A stretch of 64,000 bases of DNA from Syngnathus acus (taxonomy: Eukaryota > Chordata > Actinopteri > Syngnathiformes > Syngnathidae): NCBI RefSeq assembly GCF_901709675.1, contig NC_051098.1, positions 7,443,000 through 7,506,999 of the forward strand, given 5' to 3'. Of this stretch, positions 26,341-34,528 are shown piece by piece; the first letter of the stretch is position 1, and each line of letters opens with the position of its first letter. The position numbers and the translations under genes are program-made. A model generated the notes under the pieces. The model saw only the letters and a list, made by a program, of their open reading frames with translations. It did no database searches and was not told the origin of the DNA.

Positions 26341-28003
26341 AACACGCTCTTTTGTCGCGCTTGTATAATCCACCAATACACTGTTGTTGTTGTTTCTTTG
26401 CAGACCAAATGTGAAGTGGGTTACACTGCCAGTAAATTAAGTGGATTTCAAAAGAAAATTAGCCAGCTAATGAGCTTTAAATGCACATTATTACAAATTA
26501 TGAAGCCTCTATCATTGACCTCTCTCCCATGCTGTAACACAATGGGAAAAATGAAACGTTTTTTCCTTAGAAAACGTCTGCTCAGCTTTAGGATGCCTGG
26601 TGATGCCTGCGGGATATTATTTTTTACGACACTGATAGTTCTATGACACCAATATGGATTTGATTCTACCCTTGGCTGCAATGCAGAGTGGGATCCTGGT
26701 TAAAGTGATTCTTCTTCAAATTAAAACTTTTTGACGTTGTTGCAGGTATTGTGACAGCTTGTGTGCGGCCGTGTTGTGTATGCAGAGTGCGGATGCGTGT
26801 GAGGGAGGAATGGATAAGAACGAACAGAACTTTTAAGTCGAGTCCAAGAAGCAAGAGCAAAAAGAGTGTGAAGTAAACTAGGACTGCAGCGTGATCCTTT
26901 TCTCCCAGTAGTGTGTATGTTGTTGAGTCGCTTGGCTTCCCCTGTTGATGACGTGCGGCGACTGCGAATCCATGGCCTACTCCGGCATAGGAAAAACTCC
27001 CCTGCGTCCACCGGCTGCGGTTCGACTGGGGTTTGGTGGGAAGCAGGAAGGGATCATGAATGAGAAATTTTGCAAAGCTCTTTGGAAACCACCGTCTGGT
27101 GGAGAATCTCTGATATATGCACTCCACCGTTTTAATCGATTTGGTTTTCTCATCTGTTGTATTATTTTTTTTTTGGAGACAGAGACTGATGGACGGAGGC
27201 ACAGACCGGTGACGGAAACCCTTTTAAAATGATGAGGACTATGACTAGATTATGAAAAGGGATGGCACCCCCCAGGTCAGGGACAGAGGATGGACTAGCA
27301 GAATTTTGGAGTGCCTTCTTGTAACTGTCCACGGTTTGTAACTTCAGAATGTTGTACTAGGTTAAACTTTACTATGAATAGCACTAATGTTATCAGTCAA
27401 ATGAAAAACTGTGGTGCATATAGCGGCAACTGAGCGTGCTGTTTTAAATCTAGCACCTCTTTAATATGTTCCAGTACACGAAGTACATTTTGACCTCTTG
27501 AAGCTTAAATTAAAGATTGAGCCAATCTGTCCCAATTTTCACATATAATGTCTTATTAACAGGGGTGTCGGTACACAAATCAATGCTATGGGCTTTTATT
27601 TTTTACTCCCTTTGGCTTTCTTGATCCACACTAGGATCGATAGAGGTGGGCCGGTCACCATCATTAGCTCAACCAATATGGCTGCTTTATGAACGTTGTC
27701 AGGCCAGGGGTAATAATGTGACATTCGTTTATGACACCATATAAGTTTAATGCTGTGCCTTGGCAGTAAATATCCATAGTATTTAAAGCAAGCTATAGTT
27801 TAATGGCTGCCACAGGTCGCCAATGTTGTGCTTTGAGCCAACGGACTGTCAGGCAAGGAGTGTAATGAACTGAGGTGGCTTTTTGAGGAAAGAATGAGGA
27901 TGGTGGAACTGGACTCGGCCCTGACCCCACAAGTAGCACAATGTAGAGGAGGTGACTCTTCCTCTCTTCCTTATGACTCACTTGAAAGGGAGAGCTCATT
28001 TAT
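26341..28003. other. intergenic sequence with one long unexplained open frame
   Basis: An open frame of 178 codons on the minus strand (26666-27202) has no family match, no recognisable promoter or splice context and an overlapping antisense open frame. I do not call it a gene. Otherwise nothing recognised. Confidence 0.4.
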
Positions 28004-28025
28004 TTTGGCTATATATATATATATA

Positions 28026-28195
28026 CCGTAATTTTCGGACTATAAGTCGCACCGGAGTATAAGTCGCACCAGCCATAAAATGCCCAAAAAAGTGAAAAAA
28101 AACCATATATATGTATATAAGTCGCTCCTGAGTATAAGTCGCCCCCCCACCCAAACTATGAAAAAAAACCGCGACTTATAGTCCGAAAATTACGG
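28026..28195. mobile_element. 170-bp MITE with perfect 25-bp inverted ends (CCGTA family)
   Basis: The left end CCGTAATTTTCGGACTATAA plus GTCGC is repeated perfectly inverted at the right end. TA flanks both sides (28024-28025 and 28196-28197). The interior repeats GTATAAGTCGC motifs. It sits inside an AT microsatellite. TA target duplication points to the Tc1/mariner-pogo superfamily; the finer assignment is inferred from the longer relative at 51445. Confidence 0.85.
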
Positions 28196-28197
28196 TA

Positions 28198-28210
28198 CGT
28201 ATATATATAC

Positions 28211-28244
<34 letters not shown>
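28198..28244. repeat. (AT)n microsatellite
   Basis: AT run with GTATATATATAC-type interruptions. It continues the AT tract that lies left of the MITE (about 28010-28025). Confidence 0.9.
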
Positions 28245-28247
<3 letters not shown>

Positions 28248-28293
28248 TGACGTGCGGTGAGGTTCATGACTGGGGAGGCAATGCCGTCACCCC
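28245..28293 (+). mobile_element. possible hAT-like terminal fragment
   Basis: CAGTGACGTGCGGTGAGGTT followed by CATGACTGGGGAGGCA resembles the end of a common fish hAT-type repeat (CAGTGGCGTGCGGTGAGG, from memory). Only this end is present, directly abutting the palindromic composite. Confidence 0.45.
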
Positions 28294-28295
28294 CC

Positions 28296-29137
28296 CAGTG
28301 ATGTACATTCCAGTTCTTTTAAGTGAACTGAATCTTTACAACCAGTTCACTCAAAAGATTCGTTCAAACGAATCGTTTAACAAATCGTCGTCCCCCCCCA
28401 CACACACTGATCCGATTTGTTCAAAAGAAAGATTTTTTTTTCAGTGAACGAGAGAGAAGGAATCACTTCCTAAAGTGATTCGTTCTTTTTTGTAGTTCAT
28501 ATGACTTCAACCAGTAGGTGTCGGTAATGCGCATTGAAGCTGGTGCCACCTCGCCGTAAAACAAAACGAAGAAGTCAATGCAGAACTTCCCGTTCACGAA
28601 CAAGTCGTGAATTGCATTTCCCATTCACCTACTAAACGGATCTGTGAGTGAACGAGTCAGTGAGTGAGTGATTTGCATTTCCAGTTCATCGCGAGAACGG
28701 ATCAGTGAAAGAACAAATCGTGACTTTCCCGTTCGCGAATGAGTTAATGGGTGAACTGCCTTCCCGTGCATCAACGGATCAGTCAGTGAACGTGTTGCAT
28801 CTCCTGGCGTGGCCATATATGTATATATGGCGTGGATATATTATTTATTTATTTATTTAATTATTTAATTATTATTATTGTTATTATTTTTAAATAAACA
28901 TTTATGTTAAAACTTGTCTGGTGTTTTATTCCTTGTTTTTATATTCGCCAATTAAAATATAAAAATCAGACATTTGGTTTACTTTGTCTGACAATATGTG
29001 TTACGTAAAAAAAATGAATGAATAAATAAATAAGAAAGTGTAGCTAACGATTCGGTGAACGATTCTTTTGAACAAATCTTTTGAGTGAACCGATTCTAAA
29101 GATTCAGTTCACTTTAAACTGGAATGCACATCACTAG
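28296..29137 (+). mobile_element. outer arm element, left copy
   Basis: It starts CAGTGATGTACATTCCAGTT, and its right end (about 29045-29137) is the inverse: GATTCAGTTCACTTTAAACT, then GGAATGCACATCACTA. Roughly 85-bp inverted ends therefore bound a unit of about 840 bp. The inside is rich in GTTCACTGA/TGAACGA-type short repeats (28560-28800) and ends with a TTTA-rich tract (28840-28900). The YAGTGATG start resembles hAT-type ends (inference). No coding capacity. Confidence 0.65.
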
Positions 29138-29645
29138 TACAAAACAGTGCAGACGGCCAACGGCTACCAGGTAGAAATATCCGACTGGTTAGTAACATGG
29201 TCTCTTGCTCGTTAAGAACTTGGTTCGATCCCAGGTGTAAGTATATACCTGACTGTGCTTTTAGATCTTTTGAGTGAACCGATTCTAAAGATTCACTTTT
29301 GGACTGAAATGCACATCACTAGTACAAAAGAGTGCAGACGGCCAAGAGTTGCCAGGTCAAAATAGCCGGCTGGTTAGTGACACGGGCTCTTGCTCGGTAA
29401 GAACTTGGTTCGTTCCCAGGTGTGAGCATACAGATAAGTTAGCTTTTAGATCTTTTGAGTGAACCGATTCTAAAGGTTCAGTTCAGTGTAAAGGACTGGA
29501 ATGTACATCACTAGTACAAGACAGTGCAGACGGCCAAGCCTTAGCAAGCCGAAATATCTGACTGGTTAGTGACTCGGGCTGTTGCTCGTGAAGAACTTGG
29601 TTCGATCCCAGGTGTGGGCGTATACCTAAATGTGCTTTAAGATCT
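29138..29645 (+). repeat. three tandem ~188-bp units with tRNA-like cores, left arm
   Basis: Each unit carries AGTGCAGACGGCCAA, then a tRNA-like core (29183-29236, 29368-29421, 29560-29613). The core has an A-box-like CTGGTTAGTGACTCGG and a B box GGTTCGATCCC (middle copy GGTTCGTTCCC). Cores start 185 and 192 bases apart. A degenerate copy of the outer element end (TTTTGAGTGAACCGATTCTA) separates them. I cannot fold a complete cloverleaf with a good acceptor stem, so these are SINE-like relics, not tRNA genes. Confidence 0.7.
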
Positions 29646-29905
29646 TTTTCAACCTTTTATTCAAACACAAAGACATTCGGTATAATAACACCATCAACTA
29701 CAATCCCACAAATACAAAATTAAAACATCAATGTGGGCATAACGTGTGTCGGCTGCCATAGCAGCAACGCTGTCTGTCACTCACTTATGAATCGTCGCGA
29801 ACAAACCTGAAAATGGCGGTGTACCTAATCGAATGTCCGAATGACGTCACAGATCAAACAGCCAATCAGAAAGTGGGGGTGAGGGCGGGTGTGGCACTTT
29901 GCACT
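29646..29905 (-). other. promoter-like mini-gene, left arm (mirror copy)
   Basis: On the minus strand: ATTGG (CCAAT box, 29862-29866), perfect TGACGTCA (29842-29849), a YY1-like CCGCCATTTT (29812-29821 region), ATG at 29759, a stop at 29696-29694 and AATAAA at 29661-29656. The 21-residue frame is base-for-base identical to the right-arm copy. It looks like a promoter plus first codons fused to a transcript 3' end, as in an internal-deletion derivative. Expression is not shown by sequence alone. Confidence 0.5.
29694..29759 (-). CDS. 21-residue ORF in the palindrome arm, mirror copy (hypothetical)
   Basis: Exact inverted copy of 31441-31506, with its own mirrored CRE, CCAAT and AATAAA. Perfect identity could reflect recent duplication or gene conversion rather than selection. 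Confidence 0.25.
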   Translation of the reverse strand: MAADTRYAHIDVLILYLWDCS

Positions 29906-29907
29906 TA

Positions 29908-30138
29908 AACCAGGGGTGTCGACCTCCACTCCTCGAGGGGCCGCGTTCCAATATGTTTTCCAGGTTACCCTCGTTAAACACACCTGCGTGAAAAGATTTG
30001 GTCATTTTCACGTTCTGCAGGAGCTAAAACTTTTCACGCAGGTGCACTTAACGAGGGAATCACACGGACACTCCATTAGGTACACCGCCATTTTCAAGTG
30101 TACCTAATAACAGGCCACTTTATTAGGGAAATATCATT
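29908..30138. repeat. first (boundary) unit of the palindrome core array
   Basis: It begins CAGGGGTGTCGACCTCCACT and holds a long foldback around 29966-30052 (ACACCTGCGTGAAAAGATTT against the inverse). It then has GACACTCCATTAGGTACACC and TGTACCTAATAACAGGCCAC. It is a variant of the 235-bp unit. The last unit at 31079-31289 is its mirror image. Confidence 0.75.
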
Positions 30139-30608
30139 GTCAAAGGTCACAGGTGTCAAGCTCTAGTCCTTGGGGCCGCGTTCCAACATGTTTTCCAAGT
30201 GACCCTCGTTAAGCGCACCTGCGTGAAAAGTTTTAGCTCCTTTCACGTTCCGCAGGAGCTAAAACTTTTCACGCAGGTGCACTTAACGAGGGAATCACAC
30301 GGACACTCCATTAGGTACACCGCCATTTTCAAGTGTACCTAATAACAGGCCACTTTATTAGGGAAATATCATGGTCAAAGGTCACAGGTGTCAAGCTCTA
30401 GTCCTCGGGGCCGCGTTCCAACATGTTTTCCAAGTGACCCTCGTTAAGCGCACCTGCGTGAAATGTTTTAGCTCCTTTCACGTTCTGCAGGAGCTAAAAC
30501 TTTTCACGCAGGTGCACTTAACGAGGGAATCACACGGACACTCCATTAGGTACACCGCCATTTTCAAGTGTACCTAATAACAGGCCACTTTATTAGGGAA
30601 ATATCATT
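30139..30608. repeat. 470-bp higher-order repeat, copy 1
   Basis: Two 235-bp subunits. The first (from 30139) has CATTGT, CCTTGGGG and CACGTTCCGC; the second (from 30374) has CATGGT, CCTCGGGG, GAAATGTTTT and CACGTTCTGC. Each subunit holds a hairpin with a stem of about 39 bp and a loop of about 12, from CCCTCGTTAAGCGCACCTGC to its inverse. Confidence 0.9.
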
Positions 30609-31078
30609 GTCAAAGGTCACAGGTGTCAAGCTCTAGTCCTTGGGGCCGCGTTCCGACATGTTTTCCAAGTGACCCTCGTTAAGCGCACCTGCGTGAAAAG
30701 TTTTAGCTCCTTTCACGTTCCGCAGGAGCTAAAACTTTTCACGCAGGTGCACTTAACGAGGGAATCACACGGACACTCCATTAGGTACACCGCCATTTTC
30801 AAGTGTACCTAATAACAGGCCACTTTATTAGGGAAATATCATGGTCAAAGGTCACAGGTGTCAAGCTCTAGTCCTCGGGGCCGCGTTCCAACATGTTTTC
30901 CAAGTGACCCTCGTTAAGCGCACCTGCGTGAAATGTTTTAGCTCCTTTCACGTTCTGCAGGAGCTAAAACTTTTCACGCAGGTGCACTTAACGAGGGAAT
31001 CACACGGACACTCCATTAGGTACACCGCCATTTTCAAGTGTACCTAATAACAGGCCACTTTATTAGGGAAATATCATG
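30609..31078. repeat. 470-bp higher-order repeat, copy 2
   Basis: It repeats copy 1 with the same alternation of diagnostic bases in its two 235-bp subunits (30609 and 30844). The only difference I noticed is TTCCGACATG for TTCCAACATG. This makes the array a dimer duplication and not four independent monomer duplications. Confidence 0.9.
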
Positions 31079-31289
31079 GTCAAAGGTCACAGGTGTCAAG
31101 CTCTAGTCCTTGGGGCCGCATTCCAACATGTTTTCCAAGATTCCCTCGTTAAGTGCACCTGCGTGAAAAGTTTTAGCTCCTGCAGAACGTGAAAATGACC
31201 AAAATCTTTTCATGCAGGTGTGTTTAACGAGGGTAACCTGGAAAACATATTGGAACGCGGCCCCTCGAGGACTGGAGGTCGACACTCCT
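31079..31289. repeat. last (boundary) unit of the palindrome core array
   Basis: It starts like a normal 235-bp unit (CAAAGGTCACAGGTGTCAAG) and switches at its hairpin into the inverse of the first unit, ending GGTCGACACTCCTGG. The orientation switch of the palindrome is therefore inside a hairpin. Confidence 0.8.
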
Positions 31290-31350
31290 GGTTTAAGTGC
31301 AAAGTGCCACACCCGCCCTCACCCCACTTTCTGATTGGCTGTTTGATCTG

Positions 31351-31358
31351 TGACGTCA
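31351..31358. promoter_or_regulatory. perfect CRE palindrome TGACGTCA
   Basis: Full CREB/ATF consensus 13 bases from a CCAAT box and about 83 bases upstream of an ATG. The same site exists in mirror position at 29842-29849. Confidence 0.55.
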
Positions 31359-31440
31359 TTCGGACACTCGATTAGGTACACCGCCATTTTCAGGTTTGTT
31401 CGCGACGATTCATAAGTGAGTGACAGACAGCGTTGCTGCT

Positions 31441-31506
31441 ATGGCAGCCGACACACGTTATGCCCACATTGATGTTTTAATTTTGTATTTGTGGGATTGT
31501 AGTTGA
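31441..31506 (+). CDS. 21-residue ORF in the palindrome arm (hypothetical)
   Basis: A short open frame following the CCAAT/CRE/YY1 cluster and followed 32 bases later by AATAAA. It is identical in nucleotide sequence to the mirror copy at 29759-29694. No recognised family. It may be the N-terminus of a lost transposon protein truncated by internal deletion, or not coding at all. Confidence 0.25.
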   Translation: MAADTRYAHIDVLILYLWDCS

Positions 31507-31558
31507 TGGTGTTATTATACCGAATGTCTTTGTGTTTGAATAAAAGGTTGAAAAAGAT

Positions 31559-32065
31559 CTTAAAGCACATTTAGGTATATGCCGACACCTGGGATCGAAC
31601 CAAGTTCTTCACGAGCAAGAGCCCGAGTCACTAACCAGTCAGATATTTCGGCTTGCTAATGCTTGGCCGTCTGCACTGTCTTGTACTAGTGATGTGCATT
31701 CCAGTCCACTGAACTGAATCTTTAGAATCGGTTCACTCAAAAGATCTAAAAGCTTATTTAGCTTCATGCTCACACCTGGGATCGGACCAAGTTCTTACCA
31801 AGCAAGAGCCCGTGTTACTAACCAGTTGGCTATTTCGACCTGGCAACTCTTGGCCGTCTGCACTCTTTTGTACTAGTGATGTGCATTCCAGTCCTTTTAA
31901 GTGAACTGAATCTTTAGAATCGGTTCACTCAAAAGATCTAAAAGCACAGTCAAGTATATGATTACACTTGGGATCGAACCAAGTTCTTAACGAGCAAGAG
32001 CCCATGTTACTAACCAATCGGCTATTTCTACCTGGTAGCCGTTGGCCGTCTGCACTGTTTTGTAC
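31559..32065 (-). repeat. three tandem ~188-bp units with tRNA-like cores, right arm
   Basis: Mirror of 29138-29645. Cores on the minus strand are at 31640-31587, 31829-31774 and about 32019-31965, with B boxes GGTTCGATCCC, GGTCCGATCCC and GGTTCGATCCC. They are separated by TAGTGATGTGCATTCCAGTC and GAATCGGTTCACTCAAAAGA. Confidence 0.7.
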
Positions 32066-32318
32066 TAGTGATGTGCATTCCAGTTTAAAGTGAACTGAAT
32101 CTTTAGAATCGGTTCCCTCAAAAGATTTGTTCAAAAGAATCGTTCACCGAATCGTTAGCTACACTTTCTTATTTATTTATTCATTCTTTTTTTACGTAAA
32201 ACACATATTGTCATATAAAGCAGTTAACCAAATGTCTCATTTTTATGTTTTAATTGGCGAATATAAAAACAAGGAATAAAACACCAGACAAGTTTTAACA
32301 TAAATGTTTATTTATTTA

Positions 32319-32319
32319 A

Positions 32320-32351
<32 letters not shown>
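32319..32351. repeat. (AAAT)n microsatellite inside right arm
   Basis: AAAT run matching in mirror the TTTA-rich tract of the left arm (28840-28870), but of different length. Confidence 0.85.
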
Positions 32352-32550
32352 ACATCCACGCCATATATATATATGGCCACGCCAGGAGACGCAACACGTT
32401 CACTGACTGATCCGTTGATGCACGGGAAGGCAGTGCACCCATTAACTCGTTCGCGAACGGGAAAGTCAGGATTCGTTCCCTCACTGATCCGTTCTCGCGA
32501 TGAACTGGAAATGCAAATCACTGACTCATTCACTCACTGACTCATTCACT

Positions 32551-32839
32551 CAGAGGCGTAGCCAAGCCGGGGCGAGCCGGGGCGGCGCCCCGGTTCGGAC
32601 TCCCTGCGCCCCGGTTGAAAAAAATCGAGCTTTTTCGATTCTTCATTTTCATGCCGTTTTTTTCTTTCGGTCTTGCGCGAATGTGCTTGCGCTATTCAAT
32701 GTGCGCGATGTTATCCATTCACCGTTTGCCTCCCTGACCCGGATGTTGTTTTAGCGATCAGCGAACGGCGTGGGTGATGTTAGATTTCTTTTCCTGTGGG
32801 CGTGCGCCCCTACTGGAAAAATTCCTGGCTACGCCTCTG
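32551..32839. mobile_element. 289-bp hAT-type MITE with 8-bp TSD
   Basis: Terminal inverted repeats CAGAGGCGTAGCCA are exact at both ends (the right end reads TGGCTACGCCTCTG). A perfect 8-bp duplication CATTCACT lies at 32543-32550 and 32840-32847. Eight-base target duplication and a CAG start are typical of hAT elements. No coding capacity. The left palindrome arm has the corresponding uninterrupted site near 28650. Confidence 0.93.
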
Positions 32840-33092
32840 CATTCACTCACAGATCCGATCAGTAGGTGAACGGGAAATGCAATTCACGACTCGTTTGTGA
32901 ACGGGAAGTTAAGTCATTTTCTCCTTCGTTTTGTTTTACGGGGAGGTGGCACCAGCTTCAATGTGCATTACCGACACCTACTGGTTGAAGTCATATGAAT
33001 TGAAAAAAGAACGAATCACTTTAGGAAGTGATTCGTTCACTCTCGTTCACTGAAAGAAACCGTTCTTCTGAACGAATCGTTCGCTCACGAGC

Positions 33093-34462
33093 CAACACAT
33101 TTTTTTCATGTGTAGTTGTCAGTGCGTTTATGGTAACTAGTAACGTTGGTGTTTATTTAATTTCCAACTGCTTGTAATGATTGACCTTATATTGTTACTT
33201 ATAATACAGTCTTTGCAACATATGTTGCTACTCACCATTATGTTTACATTCACTTCTGCCTTTATACTGTTTAGAAATAATGGGCAGTTGCCACCTACAC
33301 TTCAGCACTCATTCTGCGCAGTCTCATTGCCTGATGTAAAAATGAGCATTATAATAATAATGTTAATAATAATGATAACCATGTATAGTTTTTTTAATGT
33401 TTGGGATGGGGGGAGTAATTATTAATGAATTTCCTATACTACATTGGACGACACCCGCATATACTCACAGGTACTGCAGATACACCAATTCTTGGATTAG
33501 AAAAAAAAGTCATAGATTATTAAAAAAAAAAAAAAATCAATGTGCAGGTTGTACCACACCTCATGCCCGAAGTCAACAATGCTCCATCTTAACCACAACC
33601 CTAATAAGTAGTAACTCTCTGCTGCTGATGCCCATACTCCACCAACACTCACTAACACCATACAAGCGCGAAGCTTAATGAGGCATGCAAAGTAATTAGT
33701 GCGGACAAAAGCCTCCATCAACTCACATTGCCTTCATCTTCTTTCTGCACATATTGTTTCTCATCTCTTTCCCCTCCGTTCTCATCTTTTCATACCCTTT
33801 CATCCCATTCCTCTTATCAAGCGTGCTTGCCTTGGTGCCAAAAGGATAAAGCTTATTTAAAGTTAAGAAGACAGGAGAATTTTCATGAGACGCAAACAAA
33901 AAAAGACAGGGTGACTAAGGAGAAAGACGGATGGACAATCTCACAAGTGACAGACAGCTTCTAAGTTAACAAGCAGAGATTAACCAGAGGAGAAGAAGTG
34001 AGAGAGGTGAAACCTGAGCTGTGATGAAACTTGAAGCAATTTCCCTCCCCAGCAGGGTAAAATGCGATAGCCGCCTTCTGTCTGATTGATGCCAACCCGT
34101 GTTTTTGTCTTTTGGCCCAAAACAAGCTTGCTGTTCATCAGCGCCGAGCAGCCCAGGCAAGACAAATCGATTAATGGAAGAAAGATTTATAGAAAGATCG
34201 CAACTTTCAAGAGCTTTTGCATTAACTTTTCACCCTGATGCAGGGATCTTGTTAGTGCTGGCGAGGCCTTCCTTTAGCTCTTTGCATTCTCAATGCAGTC
34301 TGTGTGCAAAATGGACTGCTGCCAGATGCTGGATTAAATGACACAAGCATCCATCTTTTTCTACAACGCTCAGGATGTTAAGAGTTAGAACGGGAGAGAC
34401 CATTAGGAAAAAAGGCTAGCATCAAAGAGTTGACTATGTGTGATAGCTTTTTGGTTTGTTTA
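33093..34462. other. intergenic sequence, nothing recognised
   Basis: No gene, RNA or repeat family seen. A 14-A run at about 33524. Confidence 0.5.
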
Positions 34463-34465
34463 CAT

Positions 34466-34516
<51 letters not shown>

Positions 34517-34528
34517 TTCATTTATTAT
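34463..34528. repeat. (TTTA)n microsatellite
   Basis: About sixteen TTTA units. Confidence 0.95.

Larger units (their letters stand above)
31290..31558 (+). other. promoter-like mini-gene, right arm
   Basis: In order on the plus strand: ATTGG in CTGATTGGCTG (CCAAT box, 31334-31338), perfect CRE TGACGTCA (31351-31358), CACCGCCATTTTC (YY1-like, 31379-31391), ATG at 31441 in context GCTGCTATGG, a 21-residue frame to TGA at 31504-31506, and AATAAA at 31539-31544. The peptide is MAADTRYAHIDVLILYLWDC plus S, which I do not recognise. Spacing of CCAAT, CRE and YY1 motifs is typical of TATA-less promoters. That it is transcribed is inference. Confidence 0.5.
28296..33092. mobile_element. 4.8-kb palindromic composite element (whole)
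   Basis: Two long arms in opposite orientation surround a tandem array. Mirror pairs sum to about 61201 in the inner part (for example 29656-29661 with 31539-31544). In the outer part they sum to about 61498, the difference being a 297-bp insertion in the right arm. Order from the outside inward: an element with its own inverted ends, three tRNA-like tandem units, a promoter-like mini-gene, then 235-bp repeats. Inner arms differ at about three positions in 265 bp; the outer stretch 28476-28660 differs at about 16 of 185 by my count. I know no described family with this architecture. Confidence 0.85.
32066..33092 (-). mobile_element. outer arm element, right copy (interrupted)
   Basis: Inverse of 28296-29137, beginning TAGTGATGTGCATTCCAGTT. 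Its far end (GTTCTTCTGAACGAATCGTT, about 33063-33082) is truncated relative to the left copy. A 289-bp MITE has inserted at 32551. The stretch CCGACACCTACTGGTTGAAG (about 32971-32990) pairs with the left arm at about 28511-28530. Confidence 0.65.

Noticed and set aside
30371-31047. Repeated identical 68-codon open frames as a gene family
   Set aside because: They recur every 470 bp because the DNA is a tandem repeat. The frames overlap the hairpin and have no independent support.
30139-31078. CRISPR-like array
   Set aside because: Repeat units are 235 bp, contiguous and spacer-free, in a vertebrate genome.
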